Assembly (NCBI GenBank): GCA_963580285.1
Contig: OY757010.1
Location: forward strand, 66,362,406-66,426,405
Source of the DNA: Lucinisca nassula
Lineage: Eukaryota > Mollusca > Bivalvia > Lucinida > Lucinidae
Direction of reading: 5' to 3'
DNA length: 64,000 nt
The position numbers and the translations under genes were made by a program. The notes under the pieces were generated by a model that worked only from the letters and a program-made list of their open reading frames with translations, was not told the DNA's origin and made no database searches. Each line of letters starts with the position of its first letter. The first letter of the stretch is position 1. Below, in pieces: positions 20,496-30,471 of this stretch.

Positions 20496-20888
20496 AATCC
20501 AGGGGGCAGTTAGCTTCACGAGCTTGTTAGTAGTCATATTGTTTACTGGGCCCCGTCAAGCGATTTTGGTACTTATCGCCTATGCGAGCAGTGAAGGTTC
20601 AGGCAAGCCTGCGCATCCACGCAGTCTCGCCAGAACCTTTGCTGCTCGCTCATACAAGCAGTGAATCAAGAGGAACCTTCAGACAGAAAGCCATATCCCT
20701 GGCCCCTCTGAATGGCAGGGCATGCGCAGTTAAAATTTGTCATGACGAAATGCTCAAAGACACAAATTCGCTTGGCGGGGCTCTACTATTCTAGTAAGTA
20801 CAATACAGAATATTCTGTTATTTTTGCTGGAAGAAATGGGAGTTGCTTTTTCATTTGCAAAAGCTACTGGCTTTTTTTTCGGCAAAAA
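20496..20888. mobile_element. Composite MITE related to 29006-29255, interrupted
   Basis: 'AGCTTCACGAGCTTGTTAGT' near 20510 and 'TCTAGTAAGTACAATACAGA' plus 'TTTGCAAAAGCTACTGG' near 20790-20870 match consecutive parts of the MITE at 29006-29255. Between them is a foreign block (about 20550-20785) bounded by GGGCCCCG and CGGGGC, with 'GTTCAGGCAAGCCTGCGCAT'. A short MITE thus appears to have landed in a longer one. Confidence 0.45.
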
Positions 20889-21060
20889 TATATATAGATT
20901 ATTCATTCTCCTAGTTGAAATATGGGATTTATAAACCGAGGGAGGTAAAACAATCCGATAAAGAAACGAGTGCGAAGCACGAGTTTCTTTACGGATTGTT
21001 TTACCCCCCGAGGTTTATAAATCCCATATTTCAAATAGGAGAAATGTATAATCTGTATAT
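20889..21060. repeat. Long near-perfect palindrome, about 80-bp arms
   Basis: The left arm runs 'TATATAGATTATTCATTCTC', 'GAAATATGGGATTTATAAAC', 'GGTAAAACAATCCGATAAAG'. The right arm mirrors it ('CTTTACGGATTGTTTTACC', 'GTTTATAAATCCCATATTTC', 'GAAATGTATAATCTGTATA'). The turn is CGAGTGCGAAGCACGAG, itself palindromic. No coding role. Likely the core of a foldback MITE. Confidence 0.8.
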
Positions 21061-22058
21061 TACATGCACTTCCATAGACTTTTAGGAGAGTTTGGATCTT
21101 GAATTTTGGATCTGAATGCCCGTTCAGTTGACTGTTTACAGCTCATGTAAACGGTTCAATCAGCGAAGTGTTACAGAATCTGGGTGGAAGAACAACTGGA
21201 TGGGCGCCATTTTGAAAGCGCTTTCTACAGTTTTGAACAAAAAATAGAAGAAACAAAGTGTTTCAGTGATAAAACAAGTAAAACGTTAGATTAAATAAAG
21301 CAAAACTTACATCCTAATCAATGGTCATATCCATGTTTTCTTTTGTTTCAGCGTTGCATCCGACTCAAAAGTCACGCATTCTGAACGTCTGTTGATATTT
21401 CTTAGACGCCATTACAATGACGTCATGAATAACGTCGCCGTGATTGAAACTTTCCCGCGTTTGAATAGAACAATTCCACTGCAAAGCGGTATCTCGTATC
21501 TTGTACATAAAGTAGTTCCAGCTGAAGGGATTTATTTCCCCGGCTAAGAGGAAATATTTCTTCTTAGCAAAAAGGAAAATACCAAGTTTATGTCTGGTAG
21601 AAATCATGGTATTTCTCTGTAATGCATGTAATATTAGCATATATTTACAATAATAGAAGACCAAAGTTTTAACAATATGTCAACTGATGACACTGGTTGC
21701 TGTTGCATTAATTTTGAAAGTCATGACCCCGTCTGTGACAACCCCATGTTTTTTATTGAAATTCTTTTGAACTACTTCAGCAACAAACTCTGATTTAAAA
21801 TCACTGTATATGACAAACAGCATTTTACACTCGTCATTTCATTTGAACCTTAAGAAACTCGCCAGAGGATCGTACCATAAATTTTATATGAACTGACCAT
21901 GAGAGGAAGATCCTATATATATAATAATAGATACAAGTATAGCATTATTAGAATTTGAAAGGAACTTTAGCCAGCACATGTAAAAAGATTAAAAGAAACA
22001 GGGAAAGCTTTGTTAGCCCTATATATGCGGTGACAGCATTACTGTCTTTACCAGAGCT
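21061..22058. other. Intron 3 sequence without recognised gene
   Basis: No splice-bounded frame fits the Ki-67 frame here. The end near 21660 ('GACCAAAGTTTTAACAATAT') resembles the right part of the MITE at 29006-29255, so 20496-21690 may be one large composite element. The rest is unassigned. Confidence 0.35.
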
Positions 22059-22274
22059 TTAACCCATTTTGAACCAGAAACCGCAAAACGGGAAATTGGC
22101 AAATAAAGTAGGCCCAGATCAGACGCCACAGAATGTGGCATCTGATCAGAGCCGACACTGTTTGCAAAAAGTTCAGCCATTTTCCAAAACAGTTTTGAAG
22201 AAAACAACCTGAAACACCTGAACTTTGAAATGAACTTCTGCTACAGTTAAGGAGGAAAATTCCATTCGGTATAC
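22059..22274. mobile_element. TTAA MITE, family T1, right end eroded
   Basis: Left end TTAACCCATTTTGAACCAG, core arms 'AGGCCCAGATCAGACGCCAC' and 'GGCATCTGATCAGAGCCGAC', right end 'CGGTATACAATGGGTCAA' with TTAA mutated to TCAA. Confidence 0.65.
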
Positions 22275-22313
22275 AATGGGTCAATATATGTACTGAGGAA
22301 TTTATAAGGGAGA

Positions 22314-22605
22314 CAGCTGGCCATGGTAGCTCAGTTGGATGCACATCTGACTAGTAATCAGGTCAAGGGTTCAAAACCTGCTGGATCTGCAACATAATTT
22401 TGTCTAGATTGACCATGAAATCATTTCTATAGTCATTCTCTCCATTGCTGATTAAAGGGCAGCTTTCAGTTTCTAGCTTTAATGTGCACTATACTGGGTC
22501 ATTTTCTGCTTATGAATAAGCCTGTCCAGGAAAAGTGCTGTTGACCGGCCCAGTATGACCTAAATACTAATCACCGAGCCATAAAACTCCAAACAAACAA
22601 ACAAG
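22314..22605 (+). repeat. tRNA-Thr-derived SINE with CAAA tail
   Basis: The head GGCCATGGTAGCTCAGTTGG is an A-box/D-loop. The anticodon arm is CTGA-CTAGTAA-TCAG (anticodon AGT, Thr), and the B box is GGGTTCAAAACC. The 3' part reads 'CTGTCCAGGAAAAGTGCTGT' and ends 'CATAAAACTCCAAACAAACA'. It is not a functional tRNA gene: the acceptor stem is absent and the body continues for about 200 bp. Confidence 0.8.
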
Positions 22606-22848
22606 GGAGACAACATTGATGTCTTCCCGGTTGCTTTTTTAATTGAGTCTAATCTAACAGGATCTAATCACCTGTTTATAAGGGAAAAATATTTCTTTTT
22701 GAAAAAGAAACCTCTCATGAAGGTATAGCCATCCTTATTTAAATGGTTTCTTTTTGCACATTTCTTGTGTTCTTATTCTATTGCCTTAGCTTGTATATGT
22801 TGAAAAATGTTCAACACAACTAAGTAATTGTGTATATTTCTCCTGCAG

Positions 22849-25386
22849 AAGACTGCAAGAAGATCACAAGGTAAAGTGAGTCTTGGTGGTGTGGCTGACT
22901 TGTTCTCAACGCCTGCAGCAGTGTCGCCGACGACCCCACCAAGTGCAGGGCAGGGTGCCTCAACTCCAGATTCAGTACTGTATGCAGACCTTCCGGACAC
23001 ACCCATTGGACCAGGCGAAATGATGGTCTCACCATTATCCACGGCAAAGTCAACAGGACGAAAATCAGCCTCTACAGGAAAGAAGGGACGTAAAAGTGTG
23101 GGTGTTGTTGGTGTAAAAGAACTCTTTAAACGTACCAGCATGAGTGCTGTAAAAAGTGAAGGAATCAAACGGTTGTTTAAGACTCCTAAAGCAAAAGGTG
23201 GAAGAGCAAAGTCTGTTAGCCCAGCTGGCCTAAAAAGACTAATGGCAACTCCAAAAGCCAAGAGAAACACAGAGCCAGCAAGTCCATCAGGAGTTGCAGC
23301 ATTATTTCCAACACCAGAGATCAAAAAGACAACAAAAACCCCAGCAAAATCAGCTACTCCAGTCCCGAGTGCAGTAAAAACTCCCAAAAGTGCTAAACAG
23401 AAACCAGTTTCAAAGTCACCAGCAAAGAAAAAGGACAGTCCTGCTAAGAGTAAATCAAAACCAGCAAAAGAGCCAGTATTGGTGATTACTCCAATAACTG
23501 AAGGTAAACCAGCACCAACTAAAGCAGCTAAGAAAACTCCTGTGAAAACAAGAAAAACTCGCAGGGGGCAAACCACTGCCTCTCCAATTTCTGTGAAGAA
23601 AATTGCTACTCCCAGTCCATTGAAAACGAAGAGGGGAGGAAGGAAACGACCAGCACCAGCTACACCGTCTACTCTAGAAGCTGAGCCAAAGGCAAAGAAG
23701 ATAAAAGCTGTTACTCCAGTGAAGGCTGCAGAAATAGAACAGCCTAAGAAAATTGGAGCTTCACTGAAAACCTTGAAAACCCCAAAGCAGACTCCGGTAA
23801 AAGCGAGGACAACAAGAAGGGGGGCTAAAGTTAATACTCCAGTAAAGGCACCTACTCCTAAGAAACCGGCTTCTCCAAGCCCAGTGGCAAGGAGAGGTAG
23901 AAGAGGAATACCTGCTGTTCCAGCTGTGGTGGCACTAGAGCATGAACCGAAAAAAGAAAAAGCTCCTACAGCTAAGAAAACTAAGCCCCCGACTCCCAAG
24001 AAGCCTAGCCCAATGAAAACAAAAAGGGGCACAAGAGGAAGACCTGCACCATCCCCTTCGAAAGAACCAGAAGTGAAAATCACAGAAACAGAGGCACCTG
24101 TAGCAAAGAAAGAAAAGGCATCCTTAGTTAAGAAGCTGGCTTCACCAAGTCCAGTGAAGAAGAGAGGTACAAGAGGAAGACCTGTTCCAGTGACACCAGT
24201 TGTAGCAAAGCCTGCATCTCCAGTAAAGAAAACAAAAACTGTTCCAGGAAAGAAACCAGAAACAATAGTAGAACCACCAGTGGTCAAGAAGAGTCCTGCA
24301 ACAAAGAAGTCGCCTGTAAAGGGACGCTCAACAAGAAGAGGTGTAAAAGCTTCCACACCATCTAAAGTGTCACCAGTAAAACAGAAGACTCCTATAGCTA
24401 GGAGAGGTTCAAGAAAAAGACCTGCACCACCAAGCCCAAGTGTAGTGGAAGCTGAGCCAGTGGACAAAAAAGCAAAAGCTGCTGCTCCAGTGGTATTGGA
24501 AAAGAAAAAGCCTATGACTCCCAAGAAAACAACTCCTGTGAAAGCCCGTACAACAAGAAGAGGAATGAAAGTTTCCCCTAAGAAAACACCCACTCTACAA
24601 ACAAAATCTCCTAGCCCCATGAAGACTAAGAGAGGAACAAGGCAAAAACTGGTGCCATCAGCTCCAGAAGACCAACCAGCAGTTGAAATTAAAAATAAAC
24701 CTATTGCTACAAAGGCTTCTACTCCCGTTAAAACAAAGAAATCTGCACAACAGTCAGAAGTTGCTAAGGCTACACCAGCCAAAGGAGTAGGCCAGAAGTT
24801 GGCTAAAAAAGCAAATACGCCAGTCAAAGGAAGAACCACCCGCAGAGGTCCAAGAGTTGCAACACCCAAAAAGGTCGCTACTCCGAGCCCTGTAAAAGCT
24901 AGAGGAAAGGCCAAGAAGAGACCTGCTCCTACAACACCAGTTGTTGAAGTGCAACCCAAAGCAAAGAAAGTGAAAGTAGTAACTCCAGCAAAAAAAGCAG
25001 GTACAGAAACAGCTGCTGTTGAAATCAGTGTTCCTGATGTAAAGTCTCCTAAGATGTCCCCAAAAATACGGTCTACAAGAAGAGGTGGAAAAGTTCCAAC
25101 ACCGAAAAAATCACCAGTGCAGACAAAGAAAACTGTGAAAGGAAGAGTTCAGAATGACAATTTAGAAGTAGCTAAGGCAGTTACTCCTGCAAAGACCAGA
25201 AATAAGTCTGTAGTGGTAAAAGCAGTATCTCCTTTGCAAAAGAAAGCTGTTGAAAAGTTAAAAAGCCCGAAGTCTTCATCTAAGGGACTTCGTGCTCGTA
25301 GTGGCACTTCTGTTAAAGGGAGTAATACCAAGACAATAAATAAAATGGCCACTCCTCAGAAAAGGGTTACTAGAATGAGGAAGTAA
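22849..25386 (+). CDS. MKI67: Ki-67 homologue, terminal exon with K167R-like motifs and six long basic repeats
   Basis: The acceptor is tttctcctgcag (AG at 22847-22848). The exon reads 845 residues to TAA at 25384-25386. It opens with five G-L-TP motifs: GGVADLFSTP (22885-22914), GVKELFKRT (23110-23136), GIKRLFKTP (23161-23187), GLKRLMATP (23227-23253) and GVAALFPTP (23290-23316). These match the core of the Ki-67 (K167R) repeat. The remaining 650 residues are Lys, Pro, Thr and Ala rich and contain six copies of TPVK-R-TRRG, starting near 23537, 23791, 24312, 24531, 24817 and 25066, i.e. a repeat of about 85 residues with one double-length unit. Most units also have SPSP-K-RG-R and RPAP-TP. 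The extreme C-terminus (TPQKRVTRMRK) is basic and could bind chromatin, as the Ki-67 LR tail does. The reverse strand is open for 728 codons through base bias only. Confidence 0.9.
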   Translation, partial: KTARRSQGKVSLGGVADLFSTPAAVSPTTPPSAGQGASTPDSVLYADLPDTPIGPGEMMVSPLSTAKSTGRKSASTGKKGRKSVGVVGVKELFKRTSMSAVKSEGIKRLFKTPKAKGGRAKSVSPAGLKRLMATPKAKRNTEPASPSGVAALFPTPEIKKTTKTPAKSATPVPSAVKTPKSAKQKPVSKSPAKKKDSPAKSKSKPAKEPVLVITPITEGKPAPTKAAKKTPVKTRKTRRGQTTASPISVKKIATPSPLKTKRGGRKRPAPATPSTLEAEPKAKKIKAVTPVKAAEIEQPKKIGASLKTLKTPKQTPVKARTTRRGAKVNTPVKAPTPKKPASPSPVARRGRRGIPAVPAVVALEHEPKKEKAPTAKKTKPPTPKKPSPMKTKRGTRGRPAPSPSKEPEVKITETEAPVAKKEKASLVKKLASPSPVKKRGTRGRPVPVTPVVAKPASPVKKTKTVPGKKPETIVEPPVVKKSPATKKSPVKGRSTRRGVKASTPSKVSPVKQKTPIARRGSRKRPAPPSPSVVEAEPVDKKAKAAAPVVLEKKKPMTPKKTTPVKARTTRRGMKVSPKKTPTLQTKSPSPMKTKRGTRQKLVPSAPEDQPAVEIKNKPIATKASTPVKTKKSAQQSEVAKATPAKGVGQKLAKKANTPVKGRTTRRGPRVATPKKVATPSPVKARGKAKKRPAPTTPVVEVQPKAKKVKVVTPAKKAGTETAAVEISVPDVKSPKMSPKIRSTRRGGKVPTPKKSPVQTKKTVKGRVQNDNLEVAKAVTPAKTRNKSVVVKAVSPLQKKAVEKLKSPKSSSKGLRARSGTSVKGSNTKTINKMATPQKRVTRMRK

Positions 25387-26728
25387 ATGTTTAATACATG
25401 TAATAAATAGCATTAATATATAAATAGTTTTAAATGTCTGTTAAAGAGAAAAGTGCAAATGAAACACAACATTTGATAGTTAAAAATAATACCATTTTAA
25501 GAGACCAAATTTTAGAATTAAGTGATATTTTTGGAGATTTTTTTTTTCTAGAGAAATACCATTTTTAGTCCAGTGAAATTTTAAAAGCACATATTGAATA
25601 TGGAACAACATATTTGAGCCAGTTTATGAGAAAAGGATATGTAACTTATAGGACACCAGCAAAGGCTGAGAGCCTGCACATAAGGGCAGGCACATAAGGG
25701 CAGTCGCGCCATTGTTGTTTTTCTGCTCACAGACATAGTCAAGACCTATTGGTACCTTTTAATGCACCAAATCCTATTAATTGTCTACACACACACTATT
25801 AATTGTCTGCACACACATATTTGTAGAATGGCTCTTTTTCCCATTGGTTGGCACCTTTGTTTCATGATGAAATCTTTATTTATCAACTTGTACAAACTCA
25901 TCTGTAAATATTTCGTGTCATTTAAGGCCATGTTCATACTAAGAATTTGCACCAGATCAGCTTGTTCCACAGACAGGGATGACAGCCTATGTCATAGCAC
26001 AGATATCACATCCACTTGTTAGTCGCCCTCATTGTAAGAAATCCAAGATAGGTATGTTGTTATATAACATTTCAAGCACACCAACTGGTGTTAACACAGG
26101 ATTACAGAAAAGCTACAACAGAAAAGCAGTGCCAGAATCTTGAAGTGATTGTGAACACCACTAGTCAGACAATTGAGAAATCACTTTTTTGTGACGTCAA
26201 TTGAAATTCTGTAGTGTGGTGTTTGAAGATACATCATATTCAGTATAGTAAATTATTTAGCACTAAGCCAAAAATACTTAACACAAAAGTTACCAGCACC
26301 CCACAAACCAGGTAATTCATCGTTATTTACCACACCAAAATGGCCACCAACAAAATGGTTGTGATGTCACTGCTATGGCATAGGTGGTTATTATCATTGT
26401 CCAGATCAGCTTGCATTCACACTTGGACTACTTTTATTCAGACCAAGGTGATTCACATTAAGTTGTGTTAACACCAGTGCACTAGGGACCAAAGTTCAAT
26501 TTAATATGGATCAACTTTGTCTCTGATATGAGCTTCCAAGTTGATCCAGATCAAATCTGGTGTGAATTCAATCTTAATTGTTCATCAAGGGTGGGTAACT
26601 GATGCGGTATTTTACCTACCTCATGAGATTTATAATTGTTAAACTGCCAATATCAGGCCATGCCATGTTCTCCATTTACGACCAATGAGTCAAAGGTTAA
26701 GAAAACAACATGTATTTCAGCCAATTGC
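25387..26728. other. 3' flank of the Ki-67 homologue, no gene
   Basis: AATAAA occurs at 25402-25407, only 16 bases after the stop, so the used poly(A) signal may be there or further downstream. Imperfect tandem text such as 'TTAATTGTCTACACACACAC' / 'TTAATTGTCTGCACACACAT' occurs near 25780-25820. No further exon or repeat family was identified. Confidence 0.4.
25402..25407 (+). promoter_or_regulatory. Candidate polyadenylation signal AATAAA
   Basis: First canonical hexamer after the Ki-67 stop codon. A use here would give a 3' UTR of only about 30-40 bases, which is short, so it may not be the main signal. Confidence 0.3.
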
Positions 26729-26940
26729 TTAACTCTTGTCCTGCTGATTACATTTATTTTGTCACACCCATTTCTGACTAACAACCAATTAAATTACTTG
26801 ATGTAAAAATTTATTCATTTAAATTCGGGAACTGAATAACTGACAAACTAGTTTCTGATCAGATGGCTTCTGATCTGGATCTGCACTGTTTGCAAAGGTA
26901 GGGTTTATTGTGATTCATGAGGACAAGAACTGCTTCAGAA
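26729..26940. mobile_element. TTAA MITE, family T2, degenerate
   Basis: Left end TTAACTCTTGTCCTGCTGAT, internal 'GTCACACCCATTTCTGACTA' and 'GATCAGATGGCTTCTGATCT'. The right end 'CATGAGGACAAGAACTGC' has lost its TTAA. Confidence 0.6.
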
Positions 26941-28149
26941 AACAAATATTCACATTACGTGGAAGTAAATCTGTCTTTTTCTGGAAGGATTTACTTCTAC
27001 TTAATAATTATTTACCCCATGTTGGAGTAATTTCTTTGTTAACAGTACCATTTATTTTGGAAAGATTCTGTCAGTCCCTTTGAAAAATGTGAACTGTTCA
27101 ATTAAACTATATTTTTAATAGAAGTATTAATGCTAGTTATTAAATAATGTTTGAACATGACATGGCCCCTGATAAAATGTTTTTTTTTTTTGTTTTTTTT
27201 TATCATTATTTTTTTTTTGTTATTATTATGCCTTTTATATTCTTTTGTTCTGTCTCTCATCTTTTAATCTATCATTTCTAACTATGTTACATTTTATATT
27301 CATACATGTCCTAATTTTCATTTTCTTTTATTCAGAAATCTTAGGTCTTTGTTTTTGTATGAAGTAGCTATTTATTGTATACATGTATGTTTTATCAACA
27401 GAAACAGAAGGGGGGGGGGGGGGGACTTGCAGATAAGAAGTAATGGAGGTGAAAAGATGCACCACAGAGGCTTAAAGGCACTACTATGTTTCTTTTCAGA
27501 GGTTTTTGGGGTTTTTTAACCAAAAGGATCAGATTTGCACTAGTATGTTCAAACCTGGTGTAGCTTAAAATATACTAATGGCATTTCGTCTTCTTATTTA
27601 ATGGGCTCCTCATTTTTGTAGAATTCTTTTCCTCATCCCCGTAAATGGCCCTACTTTTATTGTTGGGCTCTTACGTTTTCTTCAAGAAAAAAAAGCCCCT
27701 CTGTCCCACATTTGTTTTAAACAATTCTTTCAATACAAAAATTTTCCCAAAAAATTGCCTTGCTTGCTACTTGGAATATACATAACTTCATTTTTTTTTG
27801 GGGGGGGGGGGGGGGGGGGGGGTGCTGTCCAGCAGAATATTTTTTTTTTTTATCAAAAAAAATTGTGCAATTTTTAGGAGTTTATGATGCTTTTGATAGT
27901 GCTAAAGAGAACCCCTACTTCATTTGTTTTAAATCAGAAATCCCTTTTTGTTTTCAAAATTTAAGCCATGCTTTTCCTCTTTAGGTCACGTAAAAAGTCT
28001 GCAGACATCTCCATGTTTAGAAGGGAGGCTGTCCAAATTTGATTGCTCTGCTTTAAACTGAGCCCAATCCCATGAAAGTAAATTCTTTCCGTCCAATCAA
28101 GGGCCACAAATACATTTGAAACCGGTGCCTCTTATAACTCATAAGATGC
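26941..28149. other. Low-complexity-rich non-coding stretch
   Basis: T-rich tracts at 27180-27235, a 16-G run near 27411-27424 and a G run of more than 20 near 27800-27822 stand out. No gene or repeat family was recognised. The long G runs may have uncertain length in the assembly. Confidence 0.4.
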
Positions 28150-28375
28150 CACACACAACAATTGTCATCTTCTAGTTACTTTAAGTAACTTTTGCAAACA
28201 ATGTGGACCTTGATCAGACTGTAGGAGCAGTCTGATCAGGTTCCACACTTTTCCTTTATGTAATATTGTTTGAAAGATTGCAAGAAGATGCTGCAGATGG
28301 CATAAACAGACATTTTCAGATAGTTTTTTCATGGCATCTTGAGGGCTAAAGGGGTATCTGTTTATTTTAAGGCAC
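28150..28375. mobile_element. MITE family T3 (inverse of 30245-30471)
   Basis: Contains 'TTCTAGTTACTTTAAGTAAC', the hairpin 'GATCAGACTGTAGGAGCAGT' + CTGATC, and 'TTTTTCATGGCATCTTGAGG'. These are the reverse-oriented counterparts of blocks in 30245-30471. Confidence 0.5.
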
Positions 28376-28430
28376 ACAGACTAAAATGTACTATTTGTCA
28401 TCATTATATAACAATGAATATTTATTTAGA

Positions 28431-28650
28431 AAAGGACCTTCATTGCCTAGGGATAAGAGCTCTGACTCTTAATCATGAGGTCTCTCATCTCTGTTGAGCC
28501 TGGCGCGGATCATTGTGAGACGCCAAGTTCTGCAACAGAAGGTCAGGTTGTTTGTCTCCGGGTACTCCGTTATTCGCCCACCTGATTTACGATGGCTTAA
28601 TATGTGAAATAATCTTGAAAGGGTCGTAAAACCCAAACCCCCCAAAAAAA
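28431..28650 (+). repeat. tRNA-Lys-derived SINE (family S)
   Basis: A box 'CATTGCCTAGGGATAAGAG', anticodon loop CTCTTAA (CTT, Lys), eroded B box 'TGTTGAGCCTGG', body 'GAGACGCCAAGTTCTGCAAC' and 'CTCCGGGTACTCCG', and a 3' end 'AATAATCTTGAAAGGGTCGT'. Confidence 0.75.
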
Positions 28651-29005
28651 TTTTAGAAAAGGACACTAAAATTAGAGGAATACTTGTGCTATCTCTGGAT
28701 ATCCTCATTGTGCACTTACTCAGATGCCTTTGAATTTTACCATTGGACACTGATTCATCTCATTCTGTCATACAGCAATGATCTCGTGCCAAAAATGTGG
28801 TCAATTCTTATTTTGAAGCTATAACTACTTATAAGGATGCAAAATATTTTTAGCTGTGTAATAAAAGGGCTCTGGCACCGATATTGGTAAATACAGTGAA
28901 ATTCCGCTATTACGACCACCAAAAAATAAAACTAATTCAGCTTGAAAAAAAAACCTATTTAGTGGGTTGCAGTTATTCTTTTGCGTTTCCTGCATACAGT
29001 GTTCT

Positions 29006-29255
29006 CAGGGGCCAGTTGTTCAAAGCATCGTTAGCTTAACAAGCTCATTAGTGGTCAAATTGTTAACTCTTCTAGCAAGTACAATATCGTAAATTTTGGT
29101 ATTTTTGCTTAAAAAAATGTGAGCAGCTTTTGCGTCCGCAAAAGCTGCTCACATTTTTTTCAGCAAAAATTGCAGCATATTTGCCATAATTAATGATCAA
29201 AGTTTTAACGATACGTTAACTAACAACATCTTTAGTTTTGAACAACTGGCCCCTG
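29006..29255. mobile_element. MITE with CAGGGGCCAGTTGTTCAAA ends
   Basis: The first 19 bases and the last 19 (TTTGAACAACTGGCCCCTG, one position off) are inverted repeats. The centre has a second perfect hairpin, AAAATGTGAGCAGCTTTTGC and its complement around GTCC. 250 bp, non-coding. CAGGGGCC ends recall hAT-type MITEs. No clear target duplication was found. Confidence 0.8.
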
Positions 29256-29370
29256 GTCTTTAACTGCCTTTGGGACCGTTCAAATGTGCTCTTAAAGACG
29301 ACTTTTGAACAGTCCGAAAAGGTGGTTAAAGACCACTTTTGAACAGTCCCAAAGGTGGTCTTAATATAGG
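29256..29370. repeat. Short imperfect inverted/direct repeats
   Basis: 'GACCACTTTTGAACAGTCCC' and 'GACGACTTTTGAACAGTCCG' are direct repeats, with partial complements 'GGGACCGTTCAAATGTGCTC' and 'GGTGGTTAAAGACC'. They sit immediately beside the MITE end. Confidence 0.4.
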
Positions 29371-29524
29371 AATTTTAATGTACTTGGTTTCCATATCAGT
29401 GCAAAAACCCTATACATGTATTAACCCATTTTATACTTACTGTGAGTATAGTGTACGGTACCCTTCCTGGTGCAGTGGTCTTTTTATAAAAATGTATCGT
29501 CAAGGTAACAAGTCCGTGTAATTA

Positions 29525-29775
29525 ACACTCCTGTAAATCCCACTTTATGTAGAGAAAATTTGGGTGTCAAGAGTAAGCATTATTTTTTTTCTGCTCCAAG
29601 ACATAGGTTGTGGGTATTTGTCAGAACTGCATCGATGAGGTGGTTCTAATGAGCCCCCGCAACCTATGTTTTGAGTGTAATTAAGAAAAGTATCCCAGAT
29701 TTTCATCGGAAAAAATAACCGTTTTGGAGTTATTAAGAATGCACTATGTCACACAGGTGTGTTATTGTCATGAGT
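29525..29775. mobile_element. Hairpin MITE (family H)
   Basis: 'GTAAATCCCACTTTATGTAG' at the left, 'TTCTGCTCCAAGACATAGGT', the central palindrome 'AACTGCATCGATGAGGTGGT', 'GCAACCTATGTTTTGAGTGT', and 'CACACAGGTGTGTTATTGTC' at the right. The right part is shared with copies near 42000 and 51475, so this copy is close to full length. Confidence 0.6.
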
Positions 29776-30244
29776 GGAAGTGCCATATTAACAATCAGAA
29801 ATTGTAACAGTGTGAATCTAAATTTGACCATTTAAGGGATAAAAATCTGGAAGATTGTCAAATTGTCACACGAAGTTTGTTAAAATCTATACTTTTTGTT
29901 AGTTTTCTGGAACCAACAGAAATTGACAGTGACCAGGGTACATACAGATCTTGTGGAAAAAAAATACGGGAAGGCATTTTTTTCTCTGGAAAAGTTTTGG
30001 AATAAGCAGTTTGCTAAAAATATTGAAATGTCAGGATACGAGAGAATGCTTTGAATTTTTCTTAAAACTTTAAAAGAGCGTAAATAACCATGAAATATGG
30101 AAATAGGTTTCCAGGCATCAATGTCTAGTAACACTGCTGTTTGGAATTGATATTCATACATTACAGTGATAGGTTAAACCTGTTCTTTGGTTTGTACAAA
30201 ATCAAATGCAGGGTCTATCATGTTGACCAATAGTTCCTAGGACT

Positions 30245-30471
30245 TCAATTGTGATTACCCTTAAGATGCCGAGAAAAACTACATCTGAAAATGTTGTCTG
30301 CTTATGTTGTCTGCTGAATCTTCATGCAAATTCTTATTTTTTTCATATAGGCAAACAGTGTGGACCAGATCAAGCTGCTCCTAGAGGAATAGTCTGATCT
30401 GGGTCCACAAGGTTTGCAAAAATGACTTTCAAAGTAACTGGCAGACAATGGTCGTGATTGGCATTAATGGG
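30245..30471. mobile_element. MITE family T3
   Basis: Starts 'TTACCCTTAAGATGCCGAGA', has 'CAAACAGTGTGGACCAGATC' facing 'CTGATCTGGGTCCACAAGGT', and ends 'AAAGTAACTGGCAGACAATG' ... 'GCATTAATGGGTAA'. Confidence 0.5.

Larger units (their letters stand above)
4479..25386 (+). other. MKI67: Ki-67 homologue, gene span of the four visible exons (5' end missing)
   Basis: Four exons, 4479-4602, 13372-14708, 19827-19985 and 22849-25386, each bounded by AG/GT, join in one frame for 1385 codons plus a stop. The phases fit: exon 1 leaves one base over and exon 2 restores the frame, and the other two junctions fall between codons. Introns are 8769, 5118 and 2863 bp and repeat-filled. In vertebrates Ki-67 coats mitotic chromosomes, keeps them apart as a surfactant-like layer, and recruits PP1 phosphatase. 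The N-terminal FHA domain is not in the window. The alternative family, Repo-Man (CDCA2), shares the PP1-docking block, but the WADVVK and STGH-SP motifs and the G-LF-TP repeats favour Ki-67. Confidence 0.85.

Noticed and set aside
22317..22390. Possible tRNA-Thr gene
   Set aside because: A/B boxes and anticodon arm are present, but no closing acceptor stem, and a SINE body with a CAAA tail follows.
22773..24959. Minus-strand open frame of 728 codons
   Set aside because: Antisense shadow of the terminal Ki-67 exon, same reason. The sense frame has the splice acceptor, motifs and repeat periodicity.
27800..27825. Long G run as a possible G-quadruplex regulatory site
   Set aside because: A single homopolymer run next to T and A runs, probably slippage or an assembly-length artefact. 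No gene nearby for it to regulate.
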